Assembly: GCF_900113225.1 (NCBI RefSeq)
Contig: NZ_FOZE01000002.1
Location: 248,001 to 312,000, forward strand
Source of the DNA: Mitsuaria sp. PDC51
GTDB lineage: Bacteria > Pseudomonadota > Gammaproteobacteria > Burkholderiales > Burkholderiaceae_C
Reading direction: 5' to 3'
DNA length: 64,000 nt
Positions 43,853 to 53,365 of this stretch are shown here, one piece after another; within the stretch, counting starts at the first letter, position 1; every line of letters starts with the position of its first letter. The position numbers and the translations under genes are program-made. A model generated the notes under the pieces. The model saw nothing but the letters and a program-made list of their open reading frames with translations. It was not told the origin of the DNA and ran no database searches.

Positions 43853-44605
43853 ATGCAAGCGAATGCGACACCATTGACCGTGGTCCTCGTCGAGGACTCC
43901 TTCACCATCCGCCGGCAGCTGCTGCAGCGGCTCGACACGGTGCCCGGGCTGCGCGTCGTCGGCGAGGCGGCCGACGAGGCGACCGCGCTGACGCTGATCG
44001 GCTACCTGCAGCCGGACGCGGTGCTGCTGGATCTGTCGCTCGCGCAGGGCGGCTCGGGCATCGCGGTGCTCAAGGCGCTGCGCAAGCAGGGCTACCGCGG
44101 CCAGGTGCATGTGCTGTCCCACCAGACCGAGGCCTATCGCGCCGCGGTGCTGGCCGCCGGCGCCGACGGCTTCTTCGACAAGGCGGAGGAACTCGAGCTC
44201 ATGCTGCGGCAGCTGACCGGACAGCCGGAGGTGCCGCCGCCTCGCCCGTTCGATGCGGCGGCCCTGCACGAGCGCCTCGACCAGATGGTGCGGCTGGCGG
44301 TGCGGGACGGCTCCGACCTCGTCGTGCATGTGCTCGCCGGCAGCGCCGAGGCGCTGCAACCGCTGGCGGCGCGCTTGATCACCGGCCTGGATGGCGGCGA
44401 CCTGGTGGGCTGGCTCGGCACCTCGGACGGCGCCCGCCTCTGCATCGCCCAGATCGACGGCGAGGACGCCCCGCCGCTGGCTTCGCGTGCGGAGCTCCAG
44501 GGATCGGCGCTGCGCCTGGGCCGCGCGCAGCTGCCTGACGACGCGCTGTCGGCTGGGGGACTGGTCACGCTCGCGGAGCTGCGCGCGCTCGGCCGCCTGC
44601 CGTGA
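43853..44605 (+). CDS. Receiver protein with uncharacterised C-terminal domain
   Basis: A 250-residue response regulator. Residues 8-125 are a full receiver: E14/D15, phosphoacceptor D60 (AVLLDLSLAQ), the switch Ser in VLSHQ and the Lys in FFDKAEE. The remaining 120 residues (VRLAVRDGSDLVVHVLAGSAEAL, ELQGSALRLGRAQLPDD) match no output domain I know. It lies 42 bases after the hybrid kinase and is the last gene of the operon, so it may be its output. Confidence 0.87.
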   Translation: MQANATPLTVVLVEDSFTIRRQLLQRLDTVPGLRVVGEAADEATALTLIGYLQPDAVLLDLSLAQGGSGIAVLKALRKQGYRGQVHVLSHQTEAYRAAVLAAGADGFFDKAEELELMLRQLTGQPEVPPPRPFDAAALHERLDQMVRLAVRDGSDLVVHVLAGSAEALQPLAARLITGLDGGDLVGWLGTSDGARLCIAQIDGEDAPPLASRAELQGSALRLGRAQLPDDALSAGGLVTLAELRALGRLP

Positions 44606-44818
44606 GGACGCTGCACACCGCTTGACCGCGGTGCGACGCGGCGCCTGGCCCGGACGAGCCCCTCGATCGAGGTCGGTCGGCGGCTTGAACCTCGGCAATC
44701 GGGCGCCTATGTTGGGCGAACAGCCTGAATATCGTTCCTGGCGGCGCTTCCCTGCGCGTCCGGCACTTGAGTTGCCCCCTGCGACTGGATTACCCTTTGT
44801 CGCTGGAGGTCAACGACC

Positions 44819-45379
<561 letters not shown>

Positions 45380-45645
45380 CCCGGAGAGGGAGCGGTGATC
45401 GACGGCGATCGACAGTGTTCAACGGTCTTCGGCAAAGACCAGCTGTGAGCGGCGGCGTGGCTTTCCCGCGCTGACGATGCTGGTGTTACGCCGCGCTTAA
45501 GAGCCCTCAAAGGCGGTACCGGTAGAGTGGACCCACGCGCCATTGCTGCGCGGGAAGCCCGAGGGCGCCGAGGTAAAGACTTGTTGCGCGGTCAACGGAA
45601 TGTCACCGGTCGTCGTTGGCCGGCACATCGATTTGGAGAGACGAG

Positions 45646-46113
45646 ATGAAGAAGCTGCTGATTGCCACCCTGGTGGCCGCCCTGGCCGCCTGTTCGACGA
45701 CGAACCCGGACGTGATCCAGCGCGGTGACGCGCAGCGCCTGTCGCAGGTGCAGGATGCGACGGTGCTGTCGGTGCGGCCGGTGACGGTGGACGGCTCGCA
45801 GAGCGGGGCCGGCGCGGTGACGGGTGCGGTCGTCGGCGGTGTGGCCGGCGGCAGCGTCGGCGGCAGCCGCGAGGGCGTGATCGTCGGCGTGCTCGGCGCG
45901 GTGGCCGGCGCGGCGCTCGGCAACGCGGTCGAACGCGGCGTGACCAAGGAACAGGCGGTCGAGATCCTGCTGCAGCTGCGCAACGGCGAGCGCCGCGCGA
46001 TCGTCCAGGCGCAGGGCAACGAGAACTGGGTCTCCGGCGAGCCGGTGATCATCGTCACCACCGGCGGCAAGGCCCGCGTGGTGCGCGCGCCGGCGGCGAC
46101 CCGCACGTACTGA
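45646..46113 (+). CDS. Glycine-zipper outer-membrane lipoprotein (SlyB-like)
   Basis: A 155-residue lipoprotein with signal peptide MKKLLIATLVAALAAC and lipobox LAAC (Cys16). The central region, residues about 57-95, is a glycine zipper (GAVTGAVVGGVAGGSVGG; VLGAVAGAALGN) seen in SlyB/Rick_17kDa-type proteins. A soluble C-terminal part follows. Such proteins sit in the outer membrane and support envelope integrity. GGAGAG supports the ATG at 45646 over a frame starting at 45616. Confidence 0.9.
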   Translation: MKKLLIATLVAALAACSTTNPDVIQRGDAQRLSQVQDATVLSVRPVTVDGSQSGAGAVTGAVVGGVAGGSVGGSREGVIVGVLGAVAGAALGNAVERGVTKEQAVEILLQLRNGERRAIVQAQGNENWVSGEPVIIVTTGGKARVVRAPAATRTY

Positions 46114-46130
46114 GCGCGCTGCGCTCATCA

Positions 46131-46162
46131 ACGACCAGGGGCCCTCGCGGCCCCTGCGTCGT
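46131..46162. terminator. Hairpin between lipoprotein gene and regA
   Basis: CAGGGGCC (46136-46143) pairs with GGCCCCTG (46149-46156) over a five-base loop, and flanking ACGAC / GTCGT extends the stem across a one-base bulge. It is 18 bases past the lipoprotein stop and between two convergent genes, so it probably terminates the plus-strand gene and perhaps regA. Confidence 0.6.
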
Positions 46163-46200
46163 TTCAGCGCCGCGATGGTCGGGGCGCGCGTCGCCGCGCC

Positions 46201-46782
46201 TCACTTCACCCGCTGCTTCTCCAGCTTTCTCGCCAGCGTGCGCCGGTGCATGCCCAGCCGCCGCGCGGTCTCCGAGATGTTGAAGTCCGTCGCCGCCAGC
46301 GTCTCGTGGATGTGCTCCCACTCCAGCGTCTTGATGGAGGTGGTCGCGCGCTCGGTGACCTCGACCTCGGCGTCGCCCTGGGCGCGCGCGAAGGCGGCCT
46401 CGATGTCATCGGTGTTCGCCGGCTTGGCCAGGTAGTGCCGCGCGCCCAGCTTGATCGCCTCCACCGCCGTGGCGATGCTCGCGTAGCCGGTCAGCACCAC
46501 GATCACCATCTCGGCATCGTGCTCGTGCAGCGTCTGCACGCAGGCCAGCCCGGAGCCGCCCCCGGCGAGCTTCAGGTCAACGACCGCGTACTCCGGCGCC
46601 TCCTCGGGACCGCGCTCGGCCAGCAGCTTCTGCACCTGCTCCACCGTCGTCGCCCGCAGCACCTGGTAGCCGCGGCGCTCGAACGAACGCGACAGCGTGC
46701 GCGCGAAGGCGTCGTCGTCCTCGACGATCAACAGCAGGCGGTCGGTATCGGCGGCAAGGTCATCCGGCGTCATGAGCGGCAT
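46201..46782 (-). CDS. regA: RegA/PrrA-type response regulator
   Basis: A 193-residue two-part regulator: receiver with phosphoacceptor D69 (YAVVDLKLAGG) and a C-terminal Fis-type helix-turn-helix (ETLAATDFNISETARRLGMHRRTLARKL). Size and motifs match RegA/PrrA/ActR, the regulator of respiration and redox balance. It begins inside the end of regB (23-base overlap) and so is translationally coupled to it. Probable targets include the adjacent cyo operon. Confidence 0.92.
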   Translation of the reverse strand: MPLMTPDDLAADTDRLLLIVEDDDAFARTLSRSFERRGYQVLRATTVEQVQKLLAERGPEEAPEYAVVDLKLAGGGSGLACVQTLHEHDAEMVIVVLTGYASIATAVEAIKLGARHYLAKPANTDDIEAAFARAQGDAEVEVTERATTSIKTLEWEHIHETLAATDFNISETARRLGMHRRTLARKLEKQRVK

Positions 46783-48172
46783 TGTCAGGCAGTCCTAGAG
46801 GCTCGAGCGCGGACAGGGGCATGCGGATCTCGACCTCCGCGCCGCCGCCCTCCTCCGCCAGCCGGTTGCGCGCCTGCAGGCGCCCGCCCAGCGAGCGCAC
46901 GACGTTCAGCGCCAGGAACAGCCCCAGCCCGCCGCCCGCCCGGCCCTTGCTCGATTGATACGGCTTGCCGAAACGCTCCAGCATCTCCGGCAGGAAACCA
47001 GCGCCGCGATCGGTGACGCGCAGCACCAGCTGACCGTCCTCGACCAGCGCGCGCAGCGACACCGGCTGGCCCGGCGCGGCCTCGAGCGCGTTGTCGAGCA
47101 CGTTGTCGATCATCTGCTTGAGACCGACGTCCGACACGATGCGCACCTTCGGCAGGCCGGCGTCCGGCAGGTAGTCCAGCCCGTGATGCGGCCGCGTCGC
47201 GCGCCAGTGCGTCACCAGGTCGTCGAGGAAGGCCTGCAGCGTCGTCACCACCGGCGCCTCGCCGCGCAGCTCGCCCGCCGACATCAGGATCCCGCTGACG
47301 ATCGCCTTGCAGCGCCGCAACTGGACCTGCATCTCCTCGATCTCCTCGCGCAGCTCGGGATCGCCGGCGAAGGGTGCCATCCGCGACCAGTCCCCGAGGA
47401 TCACCGACAGCGTCGCCAGCGGTGTGCCCAGTTCATGCGCGGCGCCCGAGGCCAGCAGGCCCATGCGCACGATGTGCTCCTCCTCGGCCGCGCGCTGGCG
47501 CAGGTCGGCCAGGCGCGCGTCGCGCTGGCGCAGGTTGCGCCCGATGCGCTGGATGAAGATCACCAGCAGCGAGGCGTTGATCGCGAAGCAGATCAGCAGG
47601 CCGCCGATGTAGTGCGTCGGCAGCGACAGCCCTTCCATGTCGGGCACCAGCAGCGGCAGGTGCCACTGCGTCAGCGCGACGAAGCAGCCCCCCGTCACCG
47701 CGACCGTGAACCAGATGTAGCGCGAGGGCAGCAGCACCGCACCCACCGCGATCTGCAGCAGGAACAGGAAGATGAAGGGGTTGGTGACGCCACCGCTGTA
47801 GTAGAGCTGGCCGCTCAGCACCGCGATGTCGACCAGCAGGCCGGCGAAGAGCTCGGCGTTGCGCACGCTGGGCACCCAGCGGGTGCGCAGCCAGCAGGCC
47901 AGGTTGAAGAGCACCAGCACCGCCAGCAGCGTCAGCATCTCCGGCATCGGCAGCCGGATGTGCAAGGCGTAGTGCACCGAGAGCACGGTGCCGAACTGCC
48001 CCGCCGCCGCCAGCCAGCGCAGCTGCACCAGCTGCTGCAGGTTGTTGCGGCCGGCCTGCAGCGCGCGGCCCTCGCCGGAGGATTCCTCGATGCCCAGCGC
48101 CCCGGCGGCGCCGTCCAGGTAGCGACTGTCGTCGGGGTGGTCGTCGTCCGGATCGGGACGGCTCAGCGGCAT
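46760..48172 (-). CDS. regB: RegB/PrrB-type redox-sensing histidine kinase
   Basis: A 470-residue sensor kinase with about six membrane helices. The ubiquinone-sensing motif GGVTNPF is at 127-133, the phospho-His is H246 in AAHELGTPLATL, and C288 (RRCKAIVSGIL) is 42 residues later, near the spacing of the redox-active Cys of Rhodobacter RegB. The ATPase has NVLDNALEAAP, DRGAGF and GGGLGLFLA. It would be inhibited by oxidised quinone and Cys oxidation, linking quinone pool redox state to RegA. Start 48172; ten bases after SURF1. Confidence 0.93.
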   Translation of the reverse strand: MPLSRPDPDDDHPDDSRYLDGAAGALGIEESSGEGRALQAGRNNLQQLVQLRWLAAAGQFGTVLSVHYALHIRLPMPEMLTLLAVLVLFNLACWLRTRWVPSVRNAELFAGLLVDIAVLSGQLYYSGGVTNPFIFLFLLQIAVGAVLLPSRYIWFTVAVTGGCFVALTQWHLPLLVPDMEGLSLPTHYIGGLLICFAINASLLVIFIQRIGRNLRQRDARLADLRQRAAEEEHIVRMGLLASGAAHELGTPLATLSVILGDWSRMAPFAGDPELREEIEEMQVQLRRCKAIVSGILMSAGELRGEAPVVTTLQAFLDDLVTHWRATRPHHGLDYLPDAGLPKVRIVSDVGLKQMIDNVLDNALEAAPGQPVSLRALVEDGQLVLRVTDRGAGFLPEMLERFGKPYQSSKGRAGGGLGLFLALNVVRSLGGRLQARNRLAEEGGGAEVEIRMPLSALEPLGLPDNAAHDAG

Positions 48173-48182
48173 GGTCGCGGCC

Positions 48183-48959
48183 TCAGTCCGCGGCCGCGTC
48201 CAGGCCGAGCGCGCGGCGGCGCTCGACCCGCCACAGCCAGACACCGATGCCTGCGGTCATCGCCGCCATCGCGAACCAGGTCAGCGCGTACTGCAGGTGA
48301 TGGTTGTTGAAGCGCACCACCGTCAGCCCGCCGCGCGGCCAGCGCGTGCGGTCGTCCGCCGCGGCGGCGTCGACGAAGTACGGCGCCACGGGACCCTCGA
48401 CGATCCGGCGCGCCTGGGCGATCGCCTCGACGTCGCGCGAGTACCAGCGCTCCTGCGCCGGATCGTTCTTGCGCAACAGGCTGCCGCCGGGCTCGCTCAG
48501 CCGCAGCAGCCCGACGACGCGGTCCTCGCCCTGCGTCTCCGACGCGGTGCGCGACGCGCGCGTCTTGAATTCCGGCGGCACGAAGCCGCGGTTGACCAGC
48601 ACCCAGTCGCCGCGCACGGTGCGCAGCGGCGTCAGCACCCAGTAGCCGGTGCCCAGCTCGGTGCTCGCGCCGACCAGGGTCTCGCGCGAGTGGTCGAAGG
48701 TGCCGTTGAGCACGACCTTGCGGTACTCGTCGCCGGCCTTCGTGATCGCGTCCCAGCGGTCGGCGCCGGGCGCGCGTTCCGGCTCGGCGGCCAGGCGCTT
48801 GTCCAGCCGCGCGATCAGGTCCTCCTTCCACGCCAGCCGCTGCAGCTGCCAGGCGCCCAGCGCGAGGAAGGCCGCAAACAAAAGGGCCGCGCCCAGCAGC
48901 AGCGCCCAGAAGGCGGTGCTGCGGCGCGGCCGCGGCGGTTCCGGATGAACGGCGGTCAT
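48183..48959 (-). CDS. SURF1 family protein (quinol oxidase assembly)
   Basis: A 258-residue protein with a membrane helix near each end (FWALLLGAALLFAAFLALGAW; LTWFAMAAMTAGIGVWLW) and the SURF1 core between (LGTGYWVLTPLR, WVLVNRGFVP, FNNHHLQYALTWF). SURF1 helps heme insertion into heme-copper oxidases. Here it overlaps the cyoD stop by one base, so it probably serves this quinol oxidase, like the Surf1q type of Paracoccus. Confidence 0.93.
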   Translation of the reverse strand: MTAVHPEPPRPRRSTAFWALLLGAALLFAAFLALGAWQLQRLAWKEDLIARLDKRLAAEPERAPGADRWDAITKAGDEYRKVVLNGTFDHSRETLVGASTELGTGYWVLTPLRTVRGDWVLVNRGFVPPEFKTRASRTASETQGEDRVVGLLRLSEPGGSLLRKNDPAQERWYSRDVEAIAQARRIVEGPVAPYFVDAAAADDRTRWPRGGLTVVRFNNHHLQYALTWFAMAAMTAGIGVWLWRVERRRALGLDAAAD

Positions 48960-49369
48960 CAGGGCATGTTGCGCATGTCGTGGACCGGCATCATGTTGCT
49001 GTTCAGGTGGAACATCACCCAGATCGAGCCGGCCAGCATGATCACCACGACGGCAATCGTGAAGATCAGCGACAGCATCGACCAGCCGCCCTCGACCTTC
49101 GAGTTCATGTGCAGGAAATAGACCATGTGCACAACGATCTGCACCGCCGCGAAGATCAGCAGCACGATGCCCATCGCCTGCGACGAGGCGATCGACTTGG
49201 TCATCACCAGGAAGAAGGGGATGGCCGTCAGGATCACCGACAGCAGGAAGCCGATCAGGTAGCCCTTGACGGTGGCGTGGTAGCCGACGTCGTCGTGGTC
49301 ATGGTCGTGCCCGCCGTGGCCCTGGTCGTGGCCGTGCGAGTCATGCTTGTGGTTGTGGTCGGCGCTCAC
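48959..49369 (-). CDS. cyoD: Cytochrome bo3 quinol oxidase subunit IV
   Basis: A 136-residue subunit with three membrane helices. Its N-terminal 27 residues are extremely His/Asp-rich (HNHKHDSHGHDQGHGGHDHD), longer than in E. coli CyoD, and may bind copper or zinc. The start overlaps the cyoC stop by four bases (ATGA). Confidence 0.95.
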   Translation of the reverse strand: MSADHNHKHDSHGHDQGHGGHDHDHDDVGYHATVKGYLIGFLLSVILTAIPFFLVMTKSIASSQAMGIVLLIFAAVQIVVHMVYFLHMNSKVEGGWSMLSLIFTIAVVVIMLAGSIWVMFHLNSNMMPVHDMRNMP

Positions 49370-49989
49370 GGCAGCACTCCCATCAGGTAAACGAAGGTGA
49401 AGACACCGATCCAGATCACGTCCAGGAAGTGCCAGAACATCGACAGGCAGATCAGGCGGCGCTTGTTCTCCTTGGTCAGGCCGAATTTGGACACCTGGAC
49501 CATCAGCGTCACCAGCCAGATGCAGCCGAAGGTGACGTGCAGGCCGTGGGTGCCCACCAGCGTGAAGAACGAGGACAGGAACGCGCTGCGCTGCGGACCC
49601 GCGCCTTCATGGATCAGGTGCGCGAACTCATAGAGTTCCACCGCCAGGAAGCACAGGCCCAGCACGCCGGTGATCGCCAGCCAGGCCAGCGTGCCCGACT
49701 TCTTGTTGCCCAGCATCTTGATCATGGCGAAGCCATAGGTGATCGACGAGAGCAGCAGGAAACCGGTGTTGAGCGCCACCAGCGGCAGGTCGAAGAGGTC
49801 GGCGCCCGACGGGCCGGCGGCGTAGCTGCGGCCCAGGACCGCATACGTCGCGAACAGCACCGCGAAGATCAGGCAGTCGCTCATCAGGTAGATCCAGAAC
49901 CCGAGGAGCGTGCCGTGCTGCGGATGGTGGTCGCCGTTGTCGTAGAACACCGGCGCGCCGGTGTTGTTCGTCATGGTCGTTGCTTGCAT
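49366..49989 (-). CDS. cyoC: Cytochrome bo3 quinol oxidase subunit III
   Basis: A 207-residue CyoC with five membrane helices, e.g. GFWIYLMSDCLIFAVLFATY and HFLDVIWIGVFTFVYLMG, and the family Glu in AVELYEFAHLI. The ATG at 49989 is used; an ATG five codons later is possible and neither has a clear ribosome-binding site. It lies 23 bases after cyoB. Confidence 0.95.
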   Translation of the reverse strand: MQATTMTNNTGAPVFYDNGDHHPQHGTLLGFWIYLMSDCLIFAVLFATYAVLGRSYAAGPSGADLFDLPLVALNTGFLLLSSITYGFAMIKMLGNKKSGTLAWLAITGVLGLCFLAVELYEFAHLIHEGAGPQRSAFLSSFFTLVGTHGLHVTFGCIWLVTLMVQVSKFGLTKENKRRLICLSMFWHFLDVIWIGVFTFVYLMGVLP

Positions 49990-50012
49990 GTTGGATATCG
50001 CTCGCTGCGGAA

Positions 50013-52007
50013 TCAGGCCTGGGCGGCCAGCACCTTCGTGCGGGCGTCCTCCGTGCTGGCCACTTCATCGGCGGGGATGTAGTAGTCGCGCTTGTAGTTG
50101 AAGGTGTGGACGATCGCGGCGATCACGGTCACCGCGAAGGCGACACCCGCCACCAGCCACATGTGCCAGATCAGGGCGAAACCGAACAGCGTCGACAGGC
50201 CGGCCAGGATCACGCCCGCGCCGGTGTTCTTCGGCATGTGGATCTCCTTGAAGCCGCCGACCGGCCGCTGGTGGCCGCGGGTCTTCATGTCGTGCCAGGC
50301 GTCGTGGTCGTGGACCACCGGCGTGAACGCGAAGTTGTACTGCGGCGGGGGCGACGAGGTCGACCACTCCAGCGTGCGGCCGTTCCACGGGTCGCCATCG
50401 ACGTCACGCAGCTGCTCGCGCTTGAGGAAGGACACCACCAGCTGGATCAGGAAGCAGCCGATGCCGGCGGCGATCAGCAGCGCGCCGAAGGCGGCGACCT
50501 GGAACCAGATCTGCAGCGAGGGATCGTCGAAGTGGCTCATGCGGCGCGTCACGCCCATCAGGCCCAGCACGTACAGCGGCATGAAGGCGACGAAGAAGCC
50601 GATCTGCCAGAACCAGAACGAGGCCTTGCCCCAGAACGGGTCCAGCTTGAAGCCGAAGGCCTTGGGGAACCAGTACGAGATGCCCGCCAGCAGGCCGAAC
50701 AGCACGCCGCCGATGATCACGTTGTGGAAGTGCGCGATCAGGAACAGCGAGTTGTGCAGCACGAAGTCGGCAGGCGGCACCGCCAGCAGCACGCCCGTCA
50801 TGCCGCCGATCACGAAGGTGACCATGAAGCCCACGGTCCAGTACATCGGGACCTCGAACTTGATGCGGCCGCGGTACATCGTGAACAGCCAGTTGAAGAT
50901 CTTCGCGCCCGTCGGGATCGAGATGATCATCGTCGTGATGCCGAAGAACGAGTTGACGCTGGCGCCCGAGCCCATCGTGAAGAAGTGGTGCAGCCACACG
51001 AGGTAGGACAGGATCGTGATCACGACCGTCGCGTAGACCATCGAGGCGTAGCCGAACAACTTCTTCTGGCTGAAGGTCGACACGACTTCCGAGAAGATGC
51101 CGAAGGCCGGCAGCACCAGGATGTAGACCTCGGGGTGACCCCAGATCCAGATCAGGTTGACGTACATCATGGCGTTGCCGCCCAGGTCCGTCGTGAAGAA
51201 GTTGGTGCCGGCGTAACGGTCCAGCGACAGCAGCGCCAGGGCCGCGGTCAGGATCGGGAACGAGGCCACGATCAGGATGTTCGAGCACAGCGAGGTCCAG
51301 GTGAAGACCGGCATCTTCATCATGGTCATGCCCGGCGCCCGCATCTTGATGATGGTGGCGATCAGGTTGATGCCCGAGAGCGTCGTCCCCACCCCGGCCA
51401 CCTGCAGCGACCAGATGTAGTAGTCCACCCCCACGCCCGGACTCGCGAGCAGGCCCGACAGCGGCGGATACGCCAGCCAGCCGGTGCGCGCGAACTCGCC
51501 GACGAACAGCGAGGCCATCACCAGCACCGCGCCGCCGGTGGTCATCCAGAAGCTGAAGTTGTTCAGGAACGGGAAGGCCACGTCACGCGCGCCGATCTGC
51601 AGCGGCACCACGTAGTTCATGAAGCCTGTGATCAGCGGCATCGCCACGAAGAAGATCATGATCACGCCGTGGGCGGTGAAGACCTGGTCGTAGTGATGCG
51701 GCGGGAGGAAGCCGAGCTGGTCGCCGAAGGCGATCGCCTGCTGGGCGCGCATCATGAGCGCGTCGGCGAAGCCACGCAGCAGCATGACCAGGCCCAGCAC
51801 GATGTACATGATGCCGATCTTCTTGTGGTCGATGCTGGTCACCCAGTCCCGCCAGAAGGGGCCCCAGAGCTTGTACTTCGTCATCATCGCGAGGACGAAG
51901 AGGCCGCCCAGGACGACCATCGCGAAGGTGCCGACCAGGATCGGCTCGTGGAGCGGAAGCGCCTCTAGGCTGAGGCGTCCGAAGATGAGCTTTTGAGCGT
52001 CAATCAT
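50013..52007 (-). CDS. cyoB: Cytochrome bo3 quinol oxidase subunit I
   Basis: A 664-residue catalytic subunit with about 15 membrane helices. Heme and CuB ligands can be seen in [35 protein letters not shown] (crosslinked His-Tyr), [12 protein letters not shown] and [16 protein letters not shown]; the proton-channel Lys is in [12 protein letters not shown]. Oxidises ubiquinol and reduces oxygen to water, pumping protons. Confidence 0.97.
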   Translation of the reverse strand: MIDAQKLIFGRLSLEALPLHEPILVGTFAMVVLGGLFVLAMMTKYKLWGPFWRDWVTSIDHKKIGIMYIVLGLVMLLRGFADALMMRAQQAIAFGDQLGFLPPHHYDQVFTAHGVIMIFFVAMPLITGFMNYVVPLQIGARDVAFPFLNNFSFWMTTGGAVLVMASLFVGEFARTGWLAYPPLSGLLASPGVGVDYYIWSLQVAGVGTTLSGINLIATIIKMRAPGMTMMKMPVFTWTSLCSNILIVASFPILTAALALLSLDRYAGTNFFTTDLGGNAMMYVNLIWIWGHPEVYILVLPAFGIFSEVVSTFSQKKLFGYASMVYATVVITILSYLVWLHHFFTMGSGASVNSFFGITTMIISIPTGAKIFNWLFTMYRGRIKFEVPMYWTVGFMVTFVIGGMTGVLLAVPPADFVLHNSLFLIAHFHNVIIGGVLFGLLAGISYWFPKAFGFKLDPFWGKASFWFWQIGFFVAFMPLYVLGLMGVTRRMSHFDDPSLQIWFQVAAFGALLIAAGIGCFLIQLVVSFLKREQLRDVDGDPWNGRTLEWSTSSPPPQYNFAFTPVVHDHDAWHDMKTRGHQRPVGGFKEIHMPKNTGAGVILAGLSTLFGFALIWHMWLVAGVAFAVTVIAAIVHTFNYKRDYYIPADEVASTEDARTKVLAAQA

Positions 52008-52074
52008 CTTGGATCTCGGTAGTGCTTGCGGTCCCGGCGCGGCGATTCATCGCGGTCGCGCCGGGGGACGCCAA

Positions 52075-53151
52075 TCAATTACGGGTGGCCGAGGCCTGCC
52101 ATTGCGACGCGTACTGCCCCGCGTTGTCAGGCGTGCACAGCGCGGCCACGAAGATCCGCTTCTGCTCGTTGCTCCAGGGCTTGCTGGCCAGGCCGTCGAT
52201 CGCGCCCTTGCCGCCGCCGCCCGCGGCGTCGATGGCCATCATCTGGCCCATGCACATCTTGGTGCCGTCGACGCAGCGGTTCACGACCGCGTCGAACAGG
52301 CCCGGCGCGACGCTGGCGAAGCGGCGCACCGGCTGGCGCTCGGACGGCTTCTCCAGGTCCAGGTACAGCTCCTTGGTCAGCGCGACGCCGTCGGCCTTGT
52401 TGCGCTCGACCCAGGCGGAGAACTCGTCGTTGGACAGGCCGTGGAACTTGAAGCGCATGTGCGAGAAGCCATCGCCGCTGAAGTTGGCCGAGAAGCCGTC
52501 ATACACGCCGGGCTTGTTGATCACCGCGTGCAGCTGGCTCTGCATGCCGGGCATCGCGTAGATCATGCCGGCCATGGCGGGCACGTAGAACGCGTTCATC
52601 ACGGTCGACGAGCTGATCTTGAAGTGGATCGGGCGGTCCACCGGCGCGGCCAGTTCGTTGACGGTGGCGATGCCCTGCTCGGGATAGATGAACAGCCACT
52701 TCCAGTCCAGCGCCACGACCTCGACGGTCAGCGGCTGCACGCCGGCGGGAATCGCGCGCTGCGCGTCCAGGCGCTCCAGCGGGCGGAAGGGATCGAGCTT
52801 GTGGGTGCTGATCCAGGTCATCGCGCCCAGCGCGATGATGATCAGCAGCGGCGCGCCCCAGATGATCAGCTCCAGGCGCGTCGAGTGGTCCCACTCTGGC
52901 GAGTAGGTCGCCTGCGTGTTGGACGCCCGGTAGCGGAACGCGAAGACCAGCGTCAGGATGATCACCGGGACGATGATCAACAGCATCAGCAGCGTCGAGG
53001 CGACGATGAGCTGCGCCTGCTGGTTCGCGATGTCGCCGGACGGCTTCATCACGACCATGTTGCAGGCGGACAGGGGCAGCGCCAGGGCCAGCAGCCCGAG
53101 ACGGGCGAGTGGGCGGGCGAGACTTGTTTTTGGAGAGGCTTTGAGGTACAT
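52075..53151 (-). CDS. cyoA: Cytochrome bo3 quinol oxidase subunit II
   Basis: A 358-residue subunit II with a lipoprotein signal peptide (lipobox LSAC, Cys30), two membrane helices and a periplasmic cupredoxin-like domain. The CuA cysteines of cytochrome c oxidases are not present, as expected for a quinol oxidase. First gene of cyoABCD-surf1-regB-regA; promoter must lie in the 214-base divergent region with the MFS gene. Confidence 0.95.
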   Translation of the reverse strand: MYLKASPKTSLARPLARLGLLALALPLSACNMVVMKPSGDIANQQAQLIVASTLLMLLIIVPVIILTLVFAFRYRASNTQATYSPEWDHSTRLELIIWGAPLLIIIALGAMTWISTHKLDPFRPLERLDAQRAIPAGVQPLTVEVVALDWKWLFIYPEQGIATVNELAAPVDRPIHFKISSSTVMNAFYVPAMAGMIYAMPGMQSQLHAVINKPGVYDGFSANFSGDGFSHMRFKFHGLSNDEFSAWVERNKADGVALTKELYLDLEKPSERQPVRRFASVAPGLFDAVVNRCVDGTKMCMGQMMAIDAAGGGGKGAIDGLASKPWSNEQKRIFVAALCTPDNAGQYASQWQASATRN

Positions 53152-53365
53152 GGGACTTCAGCAGACCAGCAGGCGTAGTTCACGCGGAGCCCCCTTTGAC
53201 CACCGCACCTGGCAGTGGGTTCCCGCCGTCCGAAACCTGGGGTTTCCTCTGGAGGGAAAGCGATAAAGGGGAAAACGACACTTGTCGACCGTTGCACGCC
53301 GGGCGCAGATTTTGCCCGATTGACTCAAACCAACTATTGGACATTTTGTCCCAGGTAGGAGACGT

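Noticed and set aside
44661-44672. Palindrome CCTCGATCGAGG after the receiver gene
   Set aside because: Perfect but short in a very GC-rich intergenic stretch, with no loop for a hairpin and no gene start placed to use it.
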